Shown here: piece after piece, positions 13,984-21,700 of the stretch | Position numbering within the stretch: position 1 is the first letter of the stretch | How the letters are laid out: every line of letters begins with the position of its first letter | Assembly (NCBI GenBank): GCA_007123575.1 | Contig: SKKV01000137.1 | Span: forward strand, 1-23,785 | Length of the DNA: 23,785 nucleotides | From: Wenzhouxiangella sp. | Lineage (GTDB): Bacteria; Pseudomonadota; Gammaproteobacteria; Xanthomonadales; Wenzhouxiangellaceae | Reading direction: 5' to 3' | Notes under the pieces: generated by a model | What the model saw: the letters and a program-made list of their open reading frames with translations, nothing else | Database searches by the model: none | What the model was told of the DNA's origin: nothing | Made by a program: the position numbers and the translations under genes

Positions 13984-15357
13984 GTGACCGACCCCTTCGC
14001 CAAACTTCGCTTTTTCGGTGCCGTCGGCACCGTCACGGGCTCCCGCTTCTTGCTGCAAATCCGCAAGCGCCAGTACCTGATCGACTGCGGCCTGTTCCAG
14101 GGCTACAAACAACTGCGCCTGCGCAACTGGGCCAAGCTGCCCTTTTCGCCGCGGCAGGTAAAGGCCGTGGTTCTGACCCACGCCCACCTGGATCACTCCG
14201 GATTTCTGCCGGTGCTCTGTCGGGAAGGTTTTGGCGGGCCGATTTATGCCACGCCCAGCACGCGCGATCTGTGCCGCTACCTGCTGCCGGACTCCGGTTT
14301 TATCCAGGAAAAGGATGCGGCCATGGCCAATCGCTACGGCCATACCCGACATCATCCGGCCAAACCGCTCTACACCCGGGCCGATGCCGAAGCCTGTTTG
14401 AAGCAGTTTGATTCGCTGCGTTTCCACAAGGGAAAAAAGCTCGATAGCCGCACCACCCTGACCTTTCGCCGTGCCGGCCATATTCCGGGCGCGGCCATGG
14501 CCGAGTTTCAGATTGATGGTCAGCGCGTTGTGTTCTCCGGCGACCTGGGGCATGACGGCAGCGCCACCGTGCCGCCGCCAGAACAGATCAAGCAGGCCGA
14601 CTACCTGGTGCTGGAGTCAACCTACGGCAACCGCCGTCGCGATCGTGCCGACCCGGAAGACGCGCTGGTTGAAGTGATCAAGAAGATCGTGGCCCGCGGC
14701 GGCAGCGTGATCGTGCCGGCATTTGCCGTCGGCCGCACCCAGCTATTGCTGCATCACCTGCGCCGCCTGATCGACGCCCGCCGCATCCCGCGCGTGCCGG
14801 TGTTCCTGGACTCGCCGCTGGCGATCAACGCCACCGAAGTGTTCGCCAATCATCCCGACGATCATCGGCTGTCGGTGGCAGAAGCCGAAGCGGCCTGCAG
14901 CCTGCCGCGCTACGTGCACGATCCTGAGGAATCGAAACAGCTGGACGCCGATCCCGTGCCTAAAATTATTATTGCTGGCAGCGGCATGGCCACGGGTGGC
15001 CGGGTACTGCACCATCTGAAAAGCTATGCAACCGATCCGCGTCACTGCATCCTGTTTTCAGGCTACCAGGCCGCCGGCACCCGCGGCGCGGCCATGATCG
15101 CCGGTGCCGAGACGATCAAGATCCACGGTGAGCACTGGCCGGTGCGCGCCGAGGTCTGCAACCTGGACATGCTTTCGGCCCACGCCGACGCTGATGAAAT
15201 CATCGCCTGGCTGTCCGGCTTCGAACGCCCGCCGCGCCAGATCTTCATCGTGCACGGCGAGCCGGATGCTTCCGATGCCCTGCGCCAGCGCATTGAAGAG
15301 GAGCTGAACTATCCCTGCCTGGTACCCGAACCGCAGGAACCTTACCTGCTGACATGA
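13984..15357 (+). CDS. Metallo-beta-lactamase / beta-CASP family nuclease (RNA-processing type)
   Basis: A 457-residue protein of the CPSF73/beta-CASP family with a GTG start. Zinc-ligand motifs are all present: HAHLDH at 66-71, H166 in AGHIPGA and D187 in SGDLG, with E211 in ESTYGNR. The beta-CASP and RNA-specificity part has PAFAVGRTQ (245-253), SGMATGGR (332-339), H399 in LSAHAD and H423 in VHGE. Members cleave RNA, acting as endonucleases or 5' exonucleases in the cytoplasm. It lies 24 bp after the amidotransferase, and its stop overlaps the start of the phosphorylase gene as ATGA. This pairing suggests that RNA breakdown feeds nucleotide phosphorolysis. The exact substrate is unknown. 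Confidence 0.92.
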   Translation: MTDPFAKLRFFGAVGTVTGSRFLLQIRKRQYLIDCGLFQGYKQLRLRNWAKLPFSPRQVKAVVLTHAHLDHSGFLPVLCREGFGGPIYATPSTRDLCRYLLPDSGFIQEKDAAMANRYGHTRHHPAKPLYTRADAEACLKQFDSLRFHKGKKLDSRTTLTFRRAGHIPGAAMAEFQIDGQRVVFSGDLGHDGSATVPPPEQIKQADYLVLESTYGNRRRDRADPEDALVEVIKKIVARGGSVIVPAFAVGRTQLLLHHLRRLIDARRIPRVPVFLDSPLAINATEVFANHPDDHRLSVAEAEAACSLPRYVHDPEESKQLDADPVPKIIIAGSGMATGGRVLHHLKSYATDPRHCILFSGYQAAGTRGAAMIAGAETIKIHGEHWPVRAEVCNLDMLSAHADADEIIAWLSGFERPPRQIFIVHGEPDASDALRQRIEEELNYPCLVPEPQEPYLLT

Positions 15358-16886
15358 GCGCCGATCCGATGCCAGGTCTGCAGCCGTCAAACAATATGCG
15401 TGCTCGGCGCCTGGCGCTGGATACGCATGACCAGCCGGTTATCCTGACCCGGCGCGACTGCCCGGTCTGCCGCTCGGAAGGCTTCAGTGCCCATGCCCGG
15501 GTGCGAGTACAGAACGGCAGCCAGCGAATCATCGCAACGCTTTACCAGATCGACTCGGACTGGCTGGCCGAAGGCGAGGCCGGCCTGTCGGAGTCGGCCT
15601 GGAAGCGCTTGAAGATCAACGAAGGCGATGAAGTTCACTTGAGCCACCCGCAGCCGCTCAACTCCTTGAGCCTGGTGCGCGGCCGTATCTGGGGGCGGCG
15701 CTTTACCCGCCAGGCGCTGAACGAAATCATGACCGACGTCGCCGCCGGCCGCTATGCCGATATTCATATCAGCATGTTGCTGACCGTGATGGCCACCGCC
15801 GGCCTGGACGAAGACGAAGTCATCTCGCTGACCGACGCCATGATCCGCGCCGGCGATCGCTTGCGCTGGAGCCGCGACCCGATCGTCGACAAGCACTGCG
15901 TCGGCGGTCTGCCCGGCAATCGCACTACCCCGCTGGTCGTTGCCATTGTCGCGGCCAATGGTCTGTGGATGCCGAAAACCTCATCGCGCGCGATCACCTC
16001 GCCGGCCGGCACCGCCGACACCATGGAAACCCTGGCACCCGTGGATTTGGACTTGAAGGCCATGCAACGCGTGGTCGAGCGCGAAGGCGGCTGCGTGGTC
16101 TGGGGTGGGGCGGTGCGTTTGAGCCCGGTCGACGACATGCTGATTCGGGTTGCCCGGGTCATGGATCTGGACGCTGAAGCCCAGCTGGTGGCCTCGGTGC
16201 TGTCGAAGAAAATTGCTGCCGGTTCCAGTCACCTGGTGCTGGACCTGCCGGTCGGCCCCACGGCCAAGATTCGCGAGCAAAGCGAGGCTCGCGAGCTGGG
16301 CCAACGCCTGAAAAACGTCGCTGAAAACTTTGGCCTGGCCACCCGGGTGCTGATTACCGACGGCCGGGCGCCGGTGGGCCGCGGCATTGGTCCTGCCCTG
16401 GAAGCCAGGGACATCATTGCGGTGCTCGGCAACCATGCCGATGCGCCGGCAGATTTGCGCGAGCGTTCCCTGCTGCTCAGTGCCGAGCTGATGGAGCTGG
16501 CCGGACTGGCAGAACCCGGCCAGGGGCGCGAGCTGGCCGAAAAAACCTTGAACTCGGGTGCTGCGGCGAAAAAGTTCGAAGCGATTTGCCTGGCCCAGGG
16601 CGGCATGCGCGAGCCGCCCGTGGCCCGGCGTCGCTACGTCATCCTGGCCAAGCGCCGCGGCCGAGTTGCCGGTATCGACAATCGTCGCCTGGGTCGAGTG
16701 GCGAAGCTTGCCGGTGCTCCCGGCGCGCCGGCGGCCGGCGTCGAGTTGCACTGCAACCTGAATGACGATATCGAGCGCGAACAGCCGCTTTACACCATCC
16801 ACGCCGACACCACCGGCGAACTCAACTATGCGCGCGAGTTTGCCTTTTCCAACGGCGACATCATCGATGTCGCCGCCGCCGACTGA
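15354..16886 (+). CDS. Thymidine phosphorylase / AMP phosphorylase-like enzyme (long form)
   Basis: A 510-residue nucleoside or nucleotide phosphorylase, longer than E. coli DeoA (440) and similar to archaeal AMP phosphorylases. An N-terminal extension (about residues 15-110) carries the paired cysteines RRDCPVCRSEGF. The catalytic core has DIHISMLLT, the phosphate-binding DKHCVGGLPGNR at 179-190 and KTSSRAITSPAGTADTME at 208-225. The C-terminal domain has IDNRRLGRVAKLAGAPGAPAAG. It would cleave a nucleoside or NMP with phosphate, giving a base and a phosphorylated pentose. Its start overlaps the nuclease gene by four bases; an ATG at 15369 is an alternative. It ends six bases before the convergent minus-strand gene. 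Whether the substrate is thymidine or an NMP cannot be settled from sequence. Confidence 0.9.
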   Translation: MSADPMPGLQPSNNMRARRLALDTHDQPVILTRRDCPVCRSEGFSAHARVRVQNGSQRIIATLYQIDSDWLAEGEAGLSESAWKRLKINEGDEVHLSHPQPLNSLSLVRGRIWGRRFTRQALNEIMTDVAAGRYADIHISMLLTVMATAGLDEDEVISLTDAMIRAGDRLRWSRDPIVDKHCVGGLPGNRTTPLVVAIVAANGLWMPKTSSRAITSPAGTADTMETLAPVDLDLKAMQRVVEREGGCVVWGGAVRLSPVDDMLIRVARVMDLDAEAQLVASVLSKKIAAGSSHLVLDLPVGPTAKIREQSEARELGQRLKNVAENFGLATRVLITDGRAPVGRGIGPALEARDIIAVLGNHADAPADLRERSLLLSAELMELAGLAEPGQGRELAEKTLNSGAAAKKFEAICLAQGGMREPPVARRRYVILAKRRGRVAGIDNRRLGRVAKLAGAPGAPAAGVELHCNLNDDIEREQPLYTIHADTTGELNYAREFAFSNGDIIDVAAAD

Positions 16887-16892
16887 GCATGC

Positions 16893-19127
16893 TTAATCGG
16901 GATAAACGGCCTCTCCCGTCCAGCGAATCGCGGCTGTGCCATGGCTGCTGACGCCGTTGATTGACAGCTGACCTGCTCCATCGCCGGACGGTACGGGAAA
17001 GTGCAGGCGCATGCGGCGGGGTTCGGCGGGAGGCAGATGCGCCCGCCACGGCAGATCGAACCCGTACGGGTCAGTCATGCTTGTGGCATGAATGGCGTTT
17101 CTTTCCCCTGCCTGGGTCAGGCTCAGCCGGCGCTCCATCGGCCAGAAACCCGGGTTAGGTGTTTCGTTGAAAACCTCGATCTCCACCACGATAGACTCAT
17201 CCAGCCGAATCAGTTCGGTAACCACGACCCGAAGCTGTTCCAGACCGAAATCAATGATGGGGGCCACCTCCCGGTAGCCGAATTCAACGCCTGGCCAGTT
17301 GAAATGCATGGCCGGCGGAAAGCCGCCCTGGCGATCGGTGGCCGTGGCCATGTTCGGGAAATGGACCGACAGGCGAAAGCGATCGACATCGGCGGGCAGA
17401 TCGAATACCAGCGTGCCACCGGTGACGAGGTCAGGCAGGAAATAAGGCTCGTCGCTGAGCGTGCCCAGTTCCCAGCGTGGCGGATACACAAAGCCTTCTT
17501 CATTGACTAAGAAAACATGATCGCGGGCGTGTCGAAATGGTACGACCCGGGCAGTGTCAATGGTTTCATCAGCCGCCGCATCCGGCCGATAGTGCACGGC
17601 CGGGTTGGGTCTGACCAAGCGACTAAGCCCCTGCAGACGCAGGCTCACGCGCTGGCGGTCAGGTTGGTCTTCCAGTTCAATCGCCTCAAAGTCAGAAGCG
17701 GCCAGGGCGAAGAAGTTGTTCTCCTGCGCGATCTCTGCCGGCAGCATCGAGCGACCGTCCTGCGGTTCCCCCAGCAGCGGAAAGCTCAGCGCCTCGTACT
17801 CAATATGATGGTGGCGCAGTTCCAGGCTGTCCCAGTCGCCGCTGGGCACCCGGTAAATCAGCCGGCCGCTGCGGGTCGTGCCGGGGCTGGGCAAGGTGAA
17901 GGTGACTGGCAGCGTACCCGGCAGATCACCGTGATCGGGATGCAGCGCAATCACCTGTGCGCGGTTTTTGACCAGCACCATCACCTCGTCGAGGTGGCCG
18001 AACAGAATGGCTTGCTGGCCGCGATCCAGGCTGATCAGGTCGGCTGGTTTGCGGTTCTCGGCGGTGACCTCCAGGATAAGAAATTCCTTACCGTCCGGTG
18101 CCGAAAAATCACCCAGCGTTCGCGTCCGGGTGATGCCGGACACGCTCAGCCCGTGAGCGCGGCTGCGCGCCGAGAGCTGAACATCAACCCGGGTCTCCGG
18201 CGGCAGAGCCTCGGCCACGACCTCGCCGCGGCGAAACGCCGAATCCAGGGCCGGGGCGCGGCTGATGCCCATTGCCTCAAGCTCGGCCGCGATGGCCGCA
18301 TCCTCCATCCCCGGACTGGCGTTGACCAGAATGCGCTGCCAGGGCGAAGCACCGCGTCGGACCGGGCGATCGCTGCGCTGAGCCTGCAGGGCCCGGAAAC
18401 CAAAGGTACCGCGCCCGTTGGCCACGCCGGCCGGCAGCGGCTCATTCATCAGGCCGGGCGTGTAGCCCACCACCAGCAGATCGATGCGATTGCCCAGCTC
18501 TCCGGCCAAACGAAACAACGAGGCGTTGTCGCCGGCAAACAGCACGACGATATCGTCGGCCTCCCTGCGCAGTTTTGGCAGTAGCGAGCGCAGGGCCGTG
18601 ACCGGATCAAGAAATTCAACCTCGGCCAGAACGCGCTCGAATTCGGGTTGGTCGAGGTATTGCGAACCCAGGCCGCTGACCCCGGTCACTGCAATCCGCC
18701 GTCCGCCATGCTCGAAGATGGCGTAGGCCGGCACCAGCAGTTCACCATCACCGCGATGGACCAGGTTGGCCGACACCGCCTGGTAACTGCGACCGTCCAG
18801 GCCTGATCGCAGCGTATCAGCGCCGTGCACCAAGTCCAGCCATGTAATGTGCAGCAGGTCATAGCCGAGCAGTTCGGGCGCGGCCAACAGCACCGGCAGC
18901 GGCTGCTCGATCAGGTGCCTGGAAAACAGCAGGTTGCCGGCATCGAGGCGCAGCGCGTCGCCGGGCTGCGACACCAGGCCCAACGCGCCGGGTCGATCAT
19001 CGCCGTCCGAGGCCAGAAAGTGGCCGCGCACATCGCCGGTAATCAGTAGCTCCTGCGCCTTGAGCGGCGAGGCGGCAAGACACAGGCTGCAGGCCAGCAT
19101 CAGCAACGGTTTGGTCAGACGCTTCAT
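16893..19127 (-). CDS. Exported protein with degenerate 5'-nucleotidase-like domain and three beta-sandwich repeats
   Basis: A 744-residue protein from ATG 19127-19125, which overlaps the previous gene's stop (ATGA). The signal peptide ends near SPLKA-QE (residue 24). Residues 26-225 follow the plan of the UshA/5'-nucleotidase phosphoesterase domain: LLITGDVRGHF, ALRLDAGNLLF, AVSANLVHRGDGELLVPAY, DDIVVLFAGDN, RIDLLVVGYT. The metal and catalytic motifs are lost: family DxHG is DVRG, GNHE is ITWLDL (94-99), the SH motif is AGDN and GHTH is GYTP. The remainder, about 340-744, repeats a beta-sandwich pattern three times, ending in GRLIYRVPSGDWDSLEL (421-437), GTLVFDLPADVDRFRLSV (571-588) and RLHFPVPSGDGAGQLSI (707-723). 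It resembles DUF4352-type domains by eye. Probably periplasmic or secreted and non-catalytic; function unknown. Confidence 0.75.
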   Translation of the reverse strand: MKRLTKPLLMLACSLCLAASPLKAQELLITGDVRGHFLASDGDDRPGALGLVSQPGDALRLDAGNLLFSRHLIEQPLPVLLAAPELLGYDLLHITWLDLVHGADTLRSGLDGRSYQAVSANLVHRGDGELLVPAYAIFEHGGRRIAVTGVSGLGSQYLDQPEFERVLAEVEFLDPVTALRSLLPKLRREADDIVVLFAGDNASLFRLAGELGNRIDLLVVGYTPGLMNEPLPAGVANGRGTFGFRALQAQRSDRPVRRGASPWQRILVNASPGMEDAAIAAELEAMGISRAPALDSAFRRGEVVAEALPPETRVDVQLSARSRAHGLSVSGITRTRTLGDFSAPDGKEFLILEVTAENRKPADLISLDRGQQAILFGHLDEVMVLVKNRAQVIALHPDHGDLPGTLPVTFTLPSPGTTRSGRLIYRVPSGDWDSLELRHHHIEYEALSFPLLGEPQDGRSMLPAEIAQENNFFALAASDFEAIELEDQPDRQRVSLRLQGLSRLVRPNPAVHYRPDAAADETIDTARVVPFRHARDHVFLVNEEGFVYPPRWELGTLSDEPYFLPDLVTGGTLVFDLPADVDRFRLSVHFPNMATATDRQGGFPPAMHFNWPGVEFGYREVAPIIDFGLEQLRVVVTELIRLDESIVVEIEVFNETPNPGFWPMERRLSLTQAGERNAIHATSMTDPYGFDLPWRAHLPPAEPRRMRLHFPVPSGDGAGQLSINGVSSHGTAAIRWTGEAVYPD

Positions 19128-21520
19128 GGCGATGTCCTTTGCTGCTGACGCTCCCGCTCCAGCAGGTCGGGGCAGCGCCACTCCAGTACCGGCGCGGGAC
19201 TGATCGGCGAATTGATCACGTCGAAGGCCATGCCGAAGCGAAGTCCCATGATCGCGCCCACTGGCGCAGTAAGTACCGCCATCACGCCGCCACCGAGCAG
19301 GCAGCAGCCAAAATTCATTGACTCGGCCATACACCAGATCAGCCCGCCCCAGAAGCCCAGGACCGTGATGGTGATAGAGGCGTACTGCAAGGCCGGGCTT
19401 TGGGTGGCAAGACACAGGCCAAACGAGGACGATGAGATGATCCGGCTGGCGCTGCCGTGGCCCATCAGGTCACGAACCAGCGCATCATTGCGATCGGGGT
19501 CCAGATCCCACCAGTAGCCGGCGATCGGCAGCTCGCTACCGGGCGCGGCGGCGTGGGTGATCACCCAGCGGCCACCGCCCCAGGCTTCTTCAAACAGTGC
19601 CGGTGGGCTGGTTTCCCCCACGGCCGCAGCCCAGTCAGATGCGCTAGTCAGCACCAGCCAGTCATCGGCGTCATTCTGCAGTTGCGACAGGAACGCGCTG
19701 GCCCCGGCCGAGGTACCGTTGCCCGGCGCATCGGCCTTGTCGAACACGCGCCATTCGGCCACGCTGTCGGCCACGCCCGGCGGCAGGCTGCGCTCTGCCC
19801 CGGTTCTGGCCAGGCCGGAATGGACCACGTCCAGGGTTTCTTCAAAGGCCAGCTCGGATCGGGATTGTGGCCATTTGCCCCTGTGCAAGGCGAGGATGCC
19901 GATCTCAGTCAGCGCCACCGACGGGCGATAGTCAACAAAGCGAAAGCGCTGCAGCAGAAACTCGACCAGCGGTTCGGGGATCGGCTCGGCGAATTGCTCA
20001 ATCAGCGGCTCGAAGTCCAGCGAGGGAAAACGAGCCAGCTCGTCAAGTGGGCCGCGGCGCGTATTGACATGCTCGATCATGTGATCAATGAACCAATACG
20101 GCGAGAGCTGGCTGGTCTGAAGGAAAAAGTGTGACTCGCGGGCAATCGCGCCGAAGTGCTGGAACTCGGCCGGTGCACCCACTCGCTCGGTGGTGGCCAG
20201 GGAAAACACCGGGTCCTGGCGATTGAACAAAGTACGGCTGAAGCGCTGTTCGGAACCGTCAGGTCGGTGATAGGTCAGCTCGATGGTTGCTGCCAGCCAC
20301 TCGCTCGCCGCGGCTTCCTCTCGCGGTTGACCGCCCATCCGCAAGCCGCCCAGCATGCCGGCGGCATCGCGGAAGGCGCGGGCAGTGGGAGGCTGGAAAG
20401 GATCGTCAACGACGGTGCCATCAGGTTGAATGCCCCTGGCCATGATCGTTTCGCCGTCGAAGCGGATCGCAGGCACCCAGGTCTGCACGTCCTGAAGAGC
20501 GGAGATGATCTGCCGGATCGGGTCAGGCTGAGCCAGACCCTCCAGCAGCATTTGATTGCCCGTGCTCAAGGCGGGGACAAATTGAACAGAAACCAGCGGC
20601 AAGGCCAGATCGCTGACGGCAAGCTGGTGGTCAACCAACACGCTGCGTTCCAGGTTCTCACCCTGCCGGGTCATTGCCACCACTTCAATATGCAACCGAT
20701 GCAGTAGCTCGCGCGGCAGCTCGCTCAAAGCTGAAAAGCGTTCAGCGCCATCGATTGCCGATTCGATCCGGCCCGAAGCCAGTGAAAGCGTTCGCCATCT
20801 ACCCTCGCTTTCATATTCCACGGCCCAGCCGGATGGGCCATGGTCGTTGCCATCCCCGGGCTGATTTGCAGACATAAGATCCAGGCCGGTGATCCGGCCT
20901 AACTCCAGGGCAATCTTTTCAGCGCTTGCCTGCCATGGACGGTTGTCAGCGTTCTCCCGAGTCAGCCAGTCACCCGGTTCGCGCTCAATGGACTGGTCCG
21001 GGAATACCTGTCGAAGGACTTGCTCGGCGGTTTCGCTGATCTGATCCAGGTCAAGCATCTGCCAGGAGTCGGTGGGCAGCGAAGCGGCGTTTAGCGCCGA
21101 GCCCGAGCTTGGATCAAGCTGGATCAGCCTGACAGCGTGCCCTTGGCCTTGAAGCATCGCGGCCAGCAGCAGCGTTCGATCCAGGGTATTGCCGTAGCGA
21201 TCCTGAAGCACACCCTCGGCACCGCGCAGCAAGCCGGAATAATTCAGCGGCCGGGTTTGATCCAGCACCCAGCTGAAGGCGGCTTCGGGCGTTTCAAGCG
21301 CTCGCCCCAGCGCGGCTGGATCAAACTGGCTGCGGTCCAGCTGCCGATCCAACTCGCCCCAGAACTGAAAGGTGTTCATCATTCGCGCGTATTGCTCGGC
21401 TTCCGTGGGTCCGGGATCATCCGGGTCCAGGGGAAGCACGGCCAGGGCGGAATTGGCAAAAAGCGCCATCCCCACAGAAATGAAGATCAAAATTGGCATC
21501 AAAGAAATACGACCTTGCAT
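19124..21520 (-). CDS. Exported membrane-anchored protein with catalytically dead transglutaminase-like domain
   Basis: A 798-residue protein. I chose ATG 21520-21518 because AGGGAGAAG precedes it and it yields a clean signal peptide (MQGRISLMPILIFISVGMAL, cleaved near NSALA, residue 27); the frame stays open further upstream. Residues about 75-135 resemble the transglutaminase core helix: EGVLQDRYGNTLDRTLLLAA, where active enzymes have a Cys near GxC. GWAVEYESEGRWRTLSLA (231-248) resembles the HAWVE...WxxxDP part but lacks His and Asp. A long periplasmic stretch follows, with GYWWDLDPDRNDALV at 668-682. Two membrane helices end the protein, about 711-730 and 739-768, with a polar tail. The stop overlaps the next gene. 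Function unknown; likely partner of the adjacent exported protein. Confidence 0.7.
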   Translation of the reverse strand: MQGRISLMPILIFISVGMALFANSALAVLPLDPDDPGPTEAEQYARMMNTFQFWGELDRQLDRSQFDPAALGRALETPEAAFSWVLDQTRPLNYSGLLRGAEGVLQDRYGNTLDRTLLLAAMLQGQGHAVRLIQLDPSSGSALNAASLPTDSWQMLDLDQISETAEQVLRQVFPDQSIEREPGDWLTRENADNRPWQASAEKIALELGRITGLDLMSANQPGDGNDHGPSGWAVEYESEGRWRTLSLASGRIESAIDGAERFSALSELPRELLHRLHIEVVAMTRQGENLERSVLVDHQLAVSDLALPLVSVQFVPALSTGNQMLLEGLAQPDPIRQIISALQDVQTWVPAIRFDGETIMARGIQPDGTVVDDPFQPPTARAFRDAAGMLGGLRMGGQPREEAAASEWLAATIELTYHRPDGSEQRFSRTLFNRQDPVFSLATTERVGAPAEFQHFGAIARESHFFLQTSQLSPYWFIDHMIEHVNTRRGPLDELARFPSLDFEPLIEQFAEPIPEPLVEFLLQRFRFVDYRPSVALTEIGILALHRGKWPQSRSELAFEETLDVVHSGLARTGAERSLPPGVADSVAEWRVFDKADAPGNGTSAGASAFLSQLQNDADDWLVLTSASDWAAAVGETSPPALFEEAWGGGRWVITHAAAPGSELPIAGYWWDLDPDRNDALVRDLMGHGSASRIISSSSFGLCLATQSPALQYASITITVLGFWGGLIWCMAESMNFGCCLLGGGVMAVLTAPVGAIMGLRFGMAFDVINSPISPAPVLEWRCPDLLERERQQQRTSP

Positions 21521-21590
21521 GGGCTTCTCCCTGGTCAACCTTCCAAACACATGCGCGTCGGAATGCTTATTTATGTGGAACTTGGCTTGC

Positions 21591-21658
21591 TTACGAGAAA
21601 ACCTGGGAAAATCCGCCAACGCCGGCGATGTGGCAAGTTTTCGATCATGTTCTCGTAA
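21591..21658. promoter_or_regulatory. Inverted repeat between divergent exported-protein genes
   Basis: TTACGAGAA at 21591-21599 and TTCTCGTAA at 21650-21658 are perfect 9-bp inverted copies, 50 bp apart, within the 180-bp gap between the two divergent genes. They could be paired operator half-sites controlling both. The rest of the gap is AT-richer and must hold both promoters, but no clear -35/-10 pair stands out. Confidence 0.35.
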
Positions 21659-21700
21659 CTGCAAATCAAGAACCATCAGTCCACGGAACGGAACTTGACC

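Noticed and set aside
17517..18584. A 355-codon plus-strand frame
   Set aside because: It is antisense to the exported 5'-nucleotidase-like gene, which has a signal peptide and recognisable domains.
19128..19415. Upstream extension of the 744-residue exported protein
   Set aside because: It would read through the preceding gene in another frame; the ATG at 19127 gives a proper signal peptide and an ATGA overlap.
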